DNA of 46,573 nucleotides from an uncultured Roseburia sp. GTDB lineage: Bacteria; Bacillota; Clostridia; Lachnospirales; Lachnospiraceae. The position numbers and the translations under genes were made by a program. Shown here piece by piece: positions 17,241-25,155 of the stretch; the first letter of the stretch is position 1, and every line of letters starts with the position of its first letter. The stretch is taken from contig CAKQXQ010000018.1 in NCBI GenBank assembly GCA_934292805.1, positions 1-46,573 of the forward strand. The letters are read 5' to 3'. The notes beneath the pieces are model-generated. The model saw only the letters and a list, made by a program, of their open reading frames with translations. It did no database searches and was not told the DNA's origin.

Positions 17241-18449
17241 CTAAAACGTCATCATTGCCGGAATCATAATTACAGCAACAATAATCCCAAACATTAACAT
17301 CATTGGAAAAAGCAGTTTTGTTCCTGCTTCCTCACCATATTTTTTTGCTATATTTTTTCTCTCTTCAAAAGCCTGCTGACATTCTTTTTCAAGCAAAAGA
17401 AGTAATCCTGCTGTTCCTTTTCTCATATTTTGCGTCAGAATACTGCAAAGTTTCCGATAAGATTGTAGTCCGATCCGTTCTGCAAATCTTTCATATGCGT
17501 GCTGTTCCCCCATTCCACTCTCTACTTCACGACACGTTACACAGATTTCCTCATACAGAGGATGTTCCGACATTTTTTCATTTTCCCTTCTGCTGACGTA
17601 ACTTTCTGCAATCTTTTTCCATGCCATAAACAGAGTCATCCCTGATCCCATCAAGATTGTCAGCTTACTTACAAATGCCGGATACTCCATCTGCATCTGC
17701 TCTCTCTGTTTTCTTTCCTCTTCAGCCAGACGGCTTCTTTCGGCAAACGGTATAAAACATGCGATCACTACTCCAAATATCAGGATTTTAACCGGAGTCC
17801 AGTCTTTTTGCTGCTCCCACTTTACCTTTTTCTCCATTATTTCTTCTGGCAGTTCGATCTTACCTTCCTGTGTTCTGGCTGATTGCTGTTTTAACACCTC
17901 TTCTATTTTTTTTCGGATTTTTTCTTCCTCGCTATAGATTGGTGGATATATGCAAAAAACAAATTCATATAACTGTTTCTGCTTTCCACAGGTCAGTTCT
18001 ACATCTGCTTTCACCGGAATTCCTTCTGACGGAATCCCTTCATTCCAAATTTCACCAGCAGCACTGATATATTTATAATTGTCAAAACTCCACTCTGCCA
18101 GAACTTCCCCATTCTGGTAATCCTCTGCAATAAAAACATCTTCACGGATTTCCTGTATCGAGCTGTTGCCCGCCGGAAACGTCTGATCGATCTCCTCCTT
18201 CGCCGCCTCCAATCGTTCGATACATTCCTCGTCTGACAATCCCAATTCTTCCACATGCAAAGAAAATTTCTCTTTTATTTTCAACTCAGGAACCTCATAC
18301 AAAAGATCTGCCTCATAGGAACCCTGTCCGTGTTCTCTGCGTTCTAAGACCATACCTTCCTTTAACACTGAAGCGGTTCCTGATACTACTGCTGCCACAC
18401 CTGAAAGAAAAACAGAGCACAAAAGTACTTTCTTTATTATCTTTTTGAT
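17241..18449 (-). CDS. TadC-like type II secretion F-domain protein, apparent ATC start
   Basis: About 402 residues. The C-terminal half is a T2SSF platform domain (YPAFVSKLTILMGSGMTLF, then two final membrane helices). Unlike usual TadC there is a signal-like N-terminus and a ~170-residue outside domain before the membrane helix VKILIFGVVIACFIPF. The only NTG start near the beginning is a TTG at 18422 that cuts the signal segment in two. AAGG with 7-base spacing instead points to ATC at 18449, giving (M)KKIIKKVLLCSVFLSGVAA. See findings. Works with TadB as inner-membrane platform. Confidence 0.82.
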   Translation of the reverse strand: MKKIIKKVLLCSVFLSGVAAVVSGTASVLKEGMVLERREHGQGSYEADLLYEVPELKIKEKFSLHVEELGLSDEECIERLEAAKEEIDQTFPAGNSSIQEIREDVFIAEDYQNGEVLAEWSFDNYKYISAAGEIWNEGIPSEGIPVKADVELTCGKQKQLYEFVFCIYPPIYSEEEKIRKKIEEVLKQQSARTQEGKIELPEEIMEKKVKWEQQKDWTPVKILIFGVVIACFIPFAERSRLAEEERKQREQMQMEYPAFVSKLTILMGSGMTLFMAWKKIAESYVSRRENEKMSEHPLYEEICVTCREVESGMGEQHAYERFAERIGLQSYRKLCSILTQNMRKGTAGLLLLLEKECQQAFEERKNIAKKYGEEAGTKLLFPMMLMFGIIVAVIMIPAMMTF

Positions 18450-18468
18450 TTTTTCACCTTCTCTATTT

Positions 18469-19209
18469 TTACACTTTTATCCTCATGATTTTTTCGGATA
18501 TAAAAACTGCTGTAATATACAACAAAAACGCTCCTGTCATAATCATTGTACCCATAGTATTTCCATATAAAGGCTGCAGGAAATCTGATGCAGTCAGATT
18601 CAGATAGCCGAGCAGCATTACCGGCATGATATTCATTATTTTCTGTTCCATCCTTTTTGCAGAAATAATTGTCTGAATTTCACTTTCCACCTCCATCTTT
18701 TCACCAATATGCCGAATGGTAGTCTGCATGATCTTACAAAAATCTCCTCCGCTTCGTTTTGCAAACAGAAATACCTCCGCAAAATCACGGATATCCTCAC
18801 AATGGCTTCGCTCTGCAAACTCATATAATAGTTTTTCAATAGGTTGATTCATGTCAACAGCTGCATTGATCCTTCTTAACTCCGCCGCCAATAATGCTTC
18901 TTCTCCATAAAGTTCCGTAATTTCTTTTTCGCTTTCTTTCCATGCATTTTCCATAGAATAGCCGGCCTGTAACGCAACCACTACGCTTTGCATTCCATCC
19001 TTGAATTCCCGGAGCAGTTCTGTTTTCTGTCTTTCACACTGAATACATTTCTGCCTTTGCATAACAATTGGGAATATTATCAGAATAAGCAACATTCCAA
19101 AAAATGATTTATAAATCAACCATGAAGCAGTCATTCCTAATATCAGACTTTTTATTATGCCCAAAAGCCATTCCGTTTTCTTAAAAATATAGTTGCTATA
19201 ATCCTTCAA
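18469..19209 (-). CDS. TadB-like inner-membrane platform protein
   Basis: 246 residues, TTG start overlapping tadA by 14 bp. Two membrane helices near the N-terminus, a cytoplasmic T2SSF domain (LREFKDGMQSVVVALQAGYS, then FAKRSGGDFCKIM), and two C-terminal helices. This layout is typical of TadB, which couples the TadA ATPase to pilin polymerisation. No strong SD precedes the TTG, so translation is probably coupled to tadA. Confidence 0.88.
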   Translation of the reverse strand: MKDYSNYIFKKTEWLLGIIKSLILGMTASWLIYKSFFGMLLILIIFPIVMQRQKCIQCERQKTELLREFKDGMQSVVVALQAGYSMENAWKESEKEITELYGEEALLAAELRRINAAVDMNQPIEKLLYEFAERSHCEDIRDFAEVFLFAKRSGGDFCKIMQTTIRHIGEKMEVESEIQTIISAKRMEQKIMNIMPVMLLGYLNLTASDFLQPLYGNTMGTMIMTGAFLLYITAVFISEKIMRIKV

Positions 19210-20425
19210 TTCGATATCCAGCTCTCTCTGCTTTCTCTACATTCATCAAACATCCAACCTGTTCTAAAGTTCCTTTTACCATACTGTCCCTCTCCTCTGT
19301 CTCATAAAAATGATAAATCTCATTCAATATAATCTGCTTGTCTTTGTAATCTACAATTTCTGTGATCGATAACACCTTCCTGCTTTTATCCCTCATTCGT
19401 CCAAGGTGGACCAGAATATCAATTCCTGATGCTATCTGACTCCGGATTGCAGCCAATGGCATACCCATCCCCATAAGTACCATTGTTTCAAGTCTTGAGA
19501 TCATATCCTTACAGGAATTTGCATGCCCTGTAGACAAACTTCCGTCATGTCCTGTATTCATAGCCTGTAAAACATCCAATGCTTCCGCTCCTCGGCATTC
19601 CCCGACGATCAATCTGGATGGTCTCATTCGAAGTGCTGTTTTTATTAAATCCCGTATCGTGATCGGCACAACTCCTTCTGTGTTGGCATTTCTTGTTTCC
19701 AGACGCACCAGATTGGGTTTGTCGATCAGCTGCAGCTCAGCAGAATCCTCAATCGTAATGATCCGTTCATCACTTGGTATAAATTGTGATAAGGAATTTA
19801 AAAACGTTGTCTTCCCTGAGCCCGTCCCTCCTGAAACAAAGATATTGTATCCAGAGATCACCAGGATCTTCAGAAATTCTGCTGCTTCATACGATATCAT
19901 TTCTTTTTCTATCAGATCCTCCATCATAAGCGGACGCTCCGGGAATTTGCGGATGGAAACAGCAGAACCGTCAATTGATATCGGATGAAGCACAATATTT
20001 ACACGGGAACCATCTGCCAGTCTTGTATCTACAATGGGTGATGATTCATTAACCATCCTGTTATTAGCAGCCACAATCTGCTGGATCACATCATTCAATT
20101 TATCAGCTGATGTAAATTTCTTATCCGACGAAAACAGGCATCCTTCCTTTTCATAAAAAATATGCTCTGCCCCATTTACCATAATTTCCGTAATTTGAGG
20201 ATCATCTAATAATTCCTGTAAAACGTCCAATTTTCTGAGAGAATAAAACAGACACTGCTCAAGCTCCTCCTGGTCATGCAGTGTCAAAAGCTTTTCTTTT
20301 GCATATGTTCTGCAATTTTCCGCGATGATCTGTTTTATCTCCTCATCTTTCATTTCTCTTGTGAGATCTATCTGCAGAAGAATCGACTCCCGAAGCATTT
20401 GGATCTCCTGATCTGTAACATTCAT
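19196..20425 (-). CDS. TadA/CpaF-type secretion ATPase
   Basis: 409 residues. The N-terminal region carries ITEIMVNGAEHIFYEKEG, typical of CpaF. The motor domain has Walker A GGTGSGKTT at about residue 200, the Asp box ITIEDSAEL, Walker B with RLIVGECRGAEALD, and the His box STGHANS. It hydrolyses ATP on the cytoplasmic side to power Flp pilus assembly. ATG with GGAG upstream. It is the best conserved gene of the locus and anchors the Tad identification. Confidence 0.95.
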   Translation of the reverse strand: MNVTDQEIQMLRESILLQIDLTREMKDEEIKQIIAENCRTYAKEKLLTLHDQEELEQCLFYSLRKLDVLQELLDDPQITEIMVNGAEHIFYEKEGCLFSSDKKFTSADKLNDVIQQIVAANNRMVNESSPIVDTRLADGSRVNIVLHPISIDGSAVSIRKFPERPLMMEDLIEKEMISYEAAEFLKILVISGYNIFVSGGTGSGKTTFLNSLSQFIPSDERIITIEDSAELQLIDKPNLVRLETRNANTEGVVPITIRDLIKTALRMRPSRLIVGECRGAEALDVLQAMNTGHDGSLSTGHANSCKDMISRLETMVLMGMGMPLAAIRSQIASGIDILVHLGRMRDKSRKVLSITEIVDYKDKQIILNEIYHFYETEERDSMVKGTLEQVGCLMNVEKAERAGYRIEGL

Positions 20426-20449
20426 TTCTTTCTCCTTCTTAAACCTGGT

Positions 20450-21469
20450 CTATACCATCTCCCTTTGCGTACACTGTCTTACATAATCCCCAAAATTACT
20501 CCATTGGAGCTGTTCAAGCACATTTCCGTCATTCCGGACATCCTTTGCTGTATAAGGGATTTCAATTTTCCGGATTTTTTTCAAAAGTTCTTCCTGTAAG
20601 GTTTTTTCCAGCCAGATAAAAAATTTTTCTTCAAAACTCTGGTAAAAATATTCTCCTCTTCCGACAACGTAAAGCACATCGCACAAATTCAGACATTTTG
20701 ACAATTCTCTGAGTCCAAAGCCAAAATCAATTACAAGCATGTTATACTCTGTGTATCGTTCTATAAAATCGATGATCATTGCAATCTCGGCTTCACCCAT
20801 CTGTCCGATATTCTCTGGATTTGCAAATGGCAAAATAACATCTGTGCCACCCAGACGATAAATAAATTGTGAAAACCTCTCCGGTGTCAGTCTCTGATTT
20901 TTTACTTCCAGAAGGAAGTCCCCCATATCCATTTCTCCATTGCATCCAAATAACTCGCGAAAGTTTACAAATTCCATCAGGTTCATATAAAGAATCTGCT
21001 TTTCCTTCGCCACATTCTCTGCAAATAAGATAGAATAGAAAACCTGCATCTCATGTCTGGCAGGAGAACATACCCCTGTGATCTTTATTTTTCGGCCTGC
21101 CTGTGTCAGCTTCCCTGTCCTTTTTCTGTACCCTGCCTGGACAAATACTGTATGAAGTAACTGCTCCATCGGCTGATATTTTGAAACTATGATTTTCCCG
21201 GACATCTTTTCATTCTCCAATGCCGGTTCTTCTGCCACATTCTCCTGTAATTCTTCAGATAAAATCAAGATCTTTTGGTCTTTAAAATGTTCTGCCACCT
21301 CTTCTGATATGATCATACAGTCATATATTTCTTTGCTGCTTTTCAGCTTTTCCAAATCTGAAAAAATGGCCAGATCCACCTCCATTGACCTGTGTTTTGC
21401 CATATATGCTGCAAATCTCTCACAATATATTTCATCACTGCTGTAAAGTGCTAATTTTATTTTCGGCAA
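20450..21469 (-). CDS. TadZ/CpaE-like protein with degenerate P-loop
   Basis: 339 residues, TTG start with AAGGGGG seven bases upstream. The first ~125 residues look like an atypical receiver domain; the rest is a MinD/ParA-fold ATPase in which the nucleotide loop has decayed (TGVCSPARHEMQVFYSIL, no Gly-Lys-Thr). LVIDFGFGL keeps the Walker B-like strand. TadZ proteins place the Tad machine at its site in the cell. The peptidase stop abuts its start and tadA follows after 24 bp. Confidence 0.82.
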   Translation of the reverse strand: MPKIKLALYSSDEIYCERFAAYMAKHRSMEVDLAIFSDLEKLKSSKEIYDCMIISEEVAEHFKDQKILILSEELQENVAEEPALENEKMSGKIIVSKYQPMEQLLHTVFVQAGYRKRTGKLTQAGRKIKITGVCSPARHEMQVFYSILFAENVAKEKQILYMNLMEFVNFRELFGCNGEMDMGDFLLEVKNQRLTPERFSQFIYRLGGTDVILPFANPENIGQMGEAEIAMIIDFIERYTEYNMLVIDFGFGLRELSKCLNLCDVLYVVGRGEYFYQSFEEKFFIWLEKTLQEELLKKIRKIEIPYTAKDVRNDGNVLEQLQWSNFGDYVRQCTQREMV

Positions 21470-21916
21470 TTACATACCCCCTTTTGTCAAAATAACAGCT
21501 AACAGTATCGCGATCGAAAAATGAATTTTTGTCAGCTTCTCCCCTCCTTGCTTTCTGTGCCCCAAATGCAGATACAATACTTTTCCCACACCAAGTATTG
21601 CTGCTATCACAAAAGAATAAAGCATCACTCTGATCAACTGTTCTGTTGTTATAAAACTGCCCACTACGGAAAATAATTTGATGTCGCCTGCCCCAAGTGC
21701 ACGCATCTGAAATAAAAGATATAAAAGAACTACCGGAATTGTAATATTAAGAATAAAATATAGAACTCCACAAAATCCGCTTCCCATTATCCGGATTCCG
21801 AGTCCGTAAAGTAATCCACACAGGATCAGCCGGTTACTGATCTGCATGTACTGTATATCTGTCACTGTTGCGATCGATAGAAAGCTAAGCAGTGTCAGAT
21901 AAATCATTCCCCCAAT
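21470..21916 (-). CDS. Prepilin peptidase, A24 family, first gene of the tad operon
   Basis: 148 residues from a TTG at 21916 that fits the AGGTG upstream; the ATG at 21907 has only a G-run touching it. About six membrane segments. Catalytic Asp sites: ATVTDIQYMQISNRL and the GAGD motif in RALGAGDIKLF. No methyltransferase domain. It should remove the leaders from the Flp1 pilin and the TadE-like proteins. The promoter lies 30 bp upstream. Confidence 0.9.
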   Translation of the reverse strand: MGGMIYLTLLSFLSIATVTDIQYMQISNRLILCGLLYGLGIRIMGSGFCGVLYFILNITIPVVLLYLLFQMRALGAGDIKLFSVVGSFITTEQLIRVMLYSFVIAAILGVGKVLYLHLGHRKQGGEKLTKIHFSIAILLAVILTKGGM

Positions 21917-21945
21917 TCATCACCTCGCTTTTTGTTGTAAGACGG

Positions 21946-21974
21946 ATTATAGCAACTGTCTCTACACTTGTCTA
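21946..21974 (-). promoter_or_regulatory. Main promoter of the tad operon
   Basis: Minus strand TAGACA, 17 bp, TATAAT with TGC before the -10. No other good promoter is visible inside the next 9 kb of closely packed or overlapping genes, so it probably drives all eleven genes down to the FHA gene. Confidence 0.8.
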
Positions 21975-22176
21975 TAGTATTTTTTCAAAAAAACTATTTT
22001 TGTCAGTTTCTTACAAAATTTTTTTTGGCTTCTATCCAATAAAGTAATGCAATACCAGGAAATCCAAGGATTCCAGATGTCAAAAGTCTCTTTTTGTAAA
22101 AACCTTTTTCTTCTCTGTATAGTTTTCCTTTTCTGAGCTTATACTTTTATAAAGATTATTGATTGGGGGGATTACC

Positions 22177-22392
22177 ATTCGCATTTTACAAAAAAAATAT
22201 GCAAAGGATAAGAATTATGCACTTCTTAAAGACGACCTCCACCAGACAGCAAGCGACCTGCGTGATGCATACAACAACCTGGAAAACGTAACAGAACCAG
22301 ATCTGATCGACTGCTATATTTACCATCTTAATTCTGTACAAATGCGCTATAAATTTCTGCTGGCAAGTATCAAAGAATTGGAAAGGACTTAA
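22177..22392 (+). CDS. DUF2508 (YaaL-like) family protein, unclear start
   Basis: About 72 residues. EPDLIDCYIYHLNSVQMRYKF matches the small DUF2508 family of Firmicutes, of unknown function; soluble and helical. The only NTG start is a TTG at 22159 without an SD. A run of six G at 22165-22170 would instead serve an ATT at 22177. It lies in the gap between the two tad arms, divergent from the minus arm. Confidence 0.72.
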   Translation: MRILQKKYAKDKNYALLKDDLHQTASDLRDAYNNLENVTEPDLIDCYIYHLNSVQMRYKFLLASIKELERT

Positions 22393-22398
22393 TTTTAT

Positions 22399-22427
22399 TT
22401 GCATTCTTAGAGAAATCGTATTATAAT
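22399..22427 (+). promoter_or_regulatory. Sigma-A promoter of the DUF1858 gene
   Basis: TTGCAT, 17 bp, TATAAT, followed by a ~60-base leader to the ATG. Confidence 0.78.
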
Positions 22428-22494
22428 TAGCTCGCTATGTATAAGCAAAAATAACTTTTATTAAAATAATTTTTAACAACAGGAGGATTTCAAA

Positions 22495-22704
22495 ATGGCT
22501 CAGGTTACAAAAGCTACCATGATCGGTGAATTACTTCAGATTGACCAGAACATTGCTCCAATTCTTTTAAATATTGGTATGCATTGTCTTGGATGCCCAT
22601 CTTCCCAGATGGAAACAATTGAGGAAGCAGCTATGGTTCATGGAATTGACCCAGATGCTTTAGTAAATGAAATCAATGATTTCTTAGCAAAAGATCTTGC
22701 TTAA
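22495..22704 (+). CDS. DUF1858 domain redox-disulfide protein
   Basis: 69 residues, almost exactly one DUF1858 domain. GMHCLGCPSSQMETIEEAA holds the CxxC pair that gives the family its proposed redox role. AGGAGG precedes the ATG. Own promoter and terminator, so a monocistronic gene independent of the pilus arms. Function in the cell unproven; relatives occur with nitrogen or sulfur redox enzymes. Confidence 0.88.
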   Translation: MAQVTKATMIGELLQIDQNIAPILLNIGMHCLGCPSSQMETIEEAAMVHGIDPDALVNEINDFLAKDLA

Positions 22705-22735
22705 TCACATTTACAGTATCATTTCATATGAATTT

Positions 22736-22770
22736 AAAAAACGTCCGGATCTGATGATCTGGACGTTTTT
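22736..22770. terminator. Bidirectional terminator between DUF1858 and mecA genes
   Basis: Stem AAAAACGTCCGGATC against GATCTGGACGTTTTT with a 4-base loop; A-run on one side and T-run on the other, between convergent genes. Confidence 0.85.
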
Positions 22771-22786
22771 CTATAATCACTGTCTC

Positions 22787-23566
22787 TTATAATTCAGCTA
22801 AAGTCTGCAGTGCATTTCCCTTAAGGATCACATGGTAGTGTTCTTTAAAATATGCTCCTGTTGCTGTCGTGTATACACGTTGACTTGCATATTCGGATAA
22901 AATATTACATACCTTGTTAAAAACTTCCGGTGTCTGGTCACTCTTACTTACCAGCAGATAATATCTATATGCTGCCTCATCCTTATACAGGTCACTCTTT
23001 CCGGCATAAAATCCGCAAAGTGTATGTGACAGCTTTATAATATCTGACAGATCTTTAAAAACAAACATCTTTGTAATGTCTACAAGGGTGCTGCCCGGTG
23101 TCTCATTCTTTTCTTTTTCGATGCTTTCTGTTTTTTCCTCTGTCTTTCCTGAAAGTCTGTTGCTCTTTCCCTGATCTTGCTGGATCTTCCTGAACAATCC
23201 AAGAATATCATCTGCACCCTCCGAAACAGGATTCATCCCTGCTCCTGATATGGAATCCTCGTACAGATCCTCCGGATCCGGCTCTGAAAATCTGGAAAAA
23301 CGAGTGTCAAGTTCTTCCGGATATTCAACCTTTGTGATCAATAAGATCACCGTATCAGCAGACAATGGGATTGCCTCTATCATGAGTGGTATATCTTCCG
23401 CTTCAAATCCAAACTCATAAGCAGCCTGCTGCATCATATCCCGAAACAGCATCTTCGCCTTCTCTGTTCCATAAGCAAGTTCACTGAGCCTGATCTGACG
23501 CTCTGCAAGATCTTCTCTTGTTAACGTACAGCGAATCTGATTGTCATTCACTTTTTCTATTTTCAT
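22787..23566 (-). CDS. mecA: Adaptor protein MecA
   Basis: 259 residues from the ATG at 23566 (AAGGA upstream); the open frame to 23611 has no SD. Begins MKIEKVNDNQIRCTLTREDL, the standard MecA N-terminal substrate-binding domain, with an acidic, variable linker at ~110-165 and a C-terminal ClpC-binding domain (LSDIIKLSHTLCGFYAGKSD). It targets proteins to ClpC/ClpP. Single gene with its own promoter, placed between the two tad arms by position only. Confidence 0.92.
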   Translation of the reverse strand: MKIEKVNDNQIRCTLTREDLAERQIRLSELAYGTEKAKMLFRDMMQQAAYEFGFEAEDIPLMIEAIPLSADTVILLITKVEYPEELDTRFSRFSEPDPEDLYEDSISGAGMNPVSEGADDILGLFRKIQQDQGKSNRLSGKTEEKTESIEKEKNETPGSTLVDITKMFVFKDLSDIIKLSHTLCGFYAGKSDLYKDEAAYRYYLLVSKSDQTPEVFNKVCNILSEYASQRVYTTATGAYFKEHYHVILKGNALQTLAEL

Positions 23567-23613
23567 ATAATCACTTCCTTCATCATCCGGAATACCTTGT
23601 AAACTGTACATCT

Positions 23614-23642
23614 ATTATAATCAAATGATTTATTGATGTAAA
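23614..23642 (-). promoter_or_regulatory. Sigma-A promoter of mecA
   Basis: Minus strand TTTACA, 17 bp, TATAAT, about 48 bp before the mecA ATG. Confidence 0.78.
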
Positions 23643-23734
23643 GTATACCCTTTTATTAAATCTTTCTAAATTTCCTTTCTATTTTAATGTTTCTCACTCA
23701 TTTTGTGAATTATTACCAAAAATACAAAAAATAG

Positions 23735-23763
23735 TTGAAAAACATTTCACCTCATGATATAAA
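23735..23763 (+). promoter_or_regulatory. Sigma-A promoter of the kinase-cpaB arm
   Basis: TTGAAA, 17 bp, TATAAA, about 50 bp before the proposed kinase start. It is the only good promoter seen for the overlapping genes that follow. Confidence 0.7.
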
Positions 23764-23814
23764 CTATGCATGAGATGGCGAAACTGATACGCTTTGAAAG
23801 GAGCGATTTTTCGC

Positions 23815-25155
23815 ATAACTAAAACAATTCTGTTCGGCAAATACCGGATCATCTCTACTCTTGGTATTGGTAACAGCAGCACCGTCTATCTTGCTGAACA
23901 TACAAAACTGAACGTATACCGGGCAGTCAAGTGTATCCCCAAGAACACTTCCCTGGTTACTTCACTTTCTTTAGAGGCTTCACTTCTAAAGAATCTTAAT
24001 CACCCTGGTATCCCTGTCATTTATGATATTGACGAGGATGAATCTTACTACTATCTCGTAGAAGAATATATCAAAGGTGAATCACTTGACACATTTGTGT
24101 CGCATCAGTTTATTTCCCATGAACTTATATTAAAATTTTGTATCCAGCTTTGTGATATTTTAGATTACCTGCATCACTTAGTGCCATATCCAATCCTATA
24201 TCAGGATCTTAAACCAGAGCATATTATAGTATGTGGCGATCAGCTAAAATTAATCGATTTTGGAATTGCATCTTTTTTTACCGGTTCTGGAAAAAATTAC
24301 CAGATTTTTGGAACCAGAGATTTCGCTGCACCGGAGGCTGTAGCAGGACTTCCTGTATCTCCCTCTTCCGATATTTTCTGTCTCGGCAGAATTTTACAAT
24401 ATCTATGCAGCTATGCGTCTGAAACGTGTTCCGATTCTTTCGACACTATTATCCGAAAAGCCACTGCGACTGATCCAGTGGACAGATATGAAACGGTACA
24501 CCTTTTCAGGGAAGATCTTGAAAAGCAAATAAGTACAGCGCATCATTCTGTTTCCCATCTCACAAACCAAATAACTGTCATTGGCACCAGACAAGGCGTT
24601 GGCACTACACATATTGCCGTTTCGCTGACCTGTATGCTAAACCATATCGGCCATGAAGCAATTTATGTTGAGCAAAATTCTTTTGGTACTCTTTCTGCCA
24701 TGTCAGAATCCTATCTGGCACTAAAAGAAAGAAATGGCGTTTATCATTATCCGTTCTTTTCAGGTATTCCAGATTACGGACCAGGTGTTGCACCGATGAT
24801 CCCTCCATCTGCCATCTTAGTCAGAGACTGTGGTGTGTATCAAAAAGATATAACAGAATTAGATCCAGAGAGCCTCATTCTTTTGATCATGAGCGGCAGT
24901 CCATGGGATATCAGTCATACAATCCTTGCAGGAAATGCATTTAAAAATCTGAAACATACCGTTTTTCTCTGTAATTATGATAATAAAAACGCTGCACAAA
25001 AGATTGCCTCTGCAATTGGGCAGAAAGTGTATTGCTTTCCTTTCGATTGCGATCCATTTTCCTTTACCCGCCAAAAACAGCAGTTATTTTACAACATTTT
25101 TTCTTTTGAAAGGAGACGAAAGAAATTTTTAAATTTCAAAATAAGACAACAATAA
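23815..25155 (+). CDS. Ser/Thr protein kinase fused to a TadZ-like P-loop domain, apparent ATA start
   Basis: 447 residues. Residues 1-250 form a eukaryotic-type kinase: Gly loop LGIGNSSTVYLAEH, ATP Lys in YRAVKCI, helix C Glu in SLEASLLKNLNH, catalytic loop YQDLKPEHII (His of HRD changed, Asp kept, the Mg-binding Asn replaced by His), IDFG and an APE-like FAAPEAVAG. From ~250 a second domain starts VIGTRQGVGTTHIAVSLTC, a MinD/TadZ-like nucleotide fold lacking the Walker Lys. No membrane helix or PASTA repeat. AAAGGAG at 23797-23803 fits an ATA at 23815 (11 bases); the TTG at 23794 lies across that SD. Overlaps the next gene by 31 bp. Confidence 0.82.
   Translation: MTKTILFGKYRIISTLGIGNSSTVYLAEHTKLNVYRAVKCIPKNTSLVTSLSLEASLLKNLNHPGIPVIYDIDEDESYYYLVEEYIKGESLDTFVSHQFISHELILKFCIQLCDILDYLHHLVPYPILYQDLKPEHIIVCGDQLKLIDFGIASFFTGSGKNYQIFGTRDFAAPEAVAGLPVSPSSDIFCLGRILQYLCSYASETCSDSFDTIIRKATATDPVDRYETVHLFREDLEKQISTAHHSVSHLTNQITVIGTRQGVGTTHIAVSLTCMLNHIGHEAIYVEQNSFGTLSAMSESYLALKERNGVYHYPFFSGIPDYGPGVAPMIPPSAILVRDCGVYQKDITELDPESLILLIMSGSPWDISHTILAGNAFKNLKHTVFLCNYDNKNAAQKIASAIGQKVYCFPFDCDPFSFTRQKQQLFYNIFSFERRRKKFLNFKIRQQ

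Noticed and set aside
22787..23566. MecA as part of the Tad system
   Set aside because: It has its own promoter and terminator, opposite orientation to the plus arm, and a general ClpC adaptor role.
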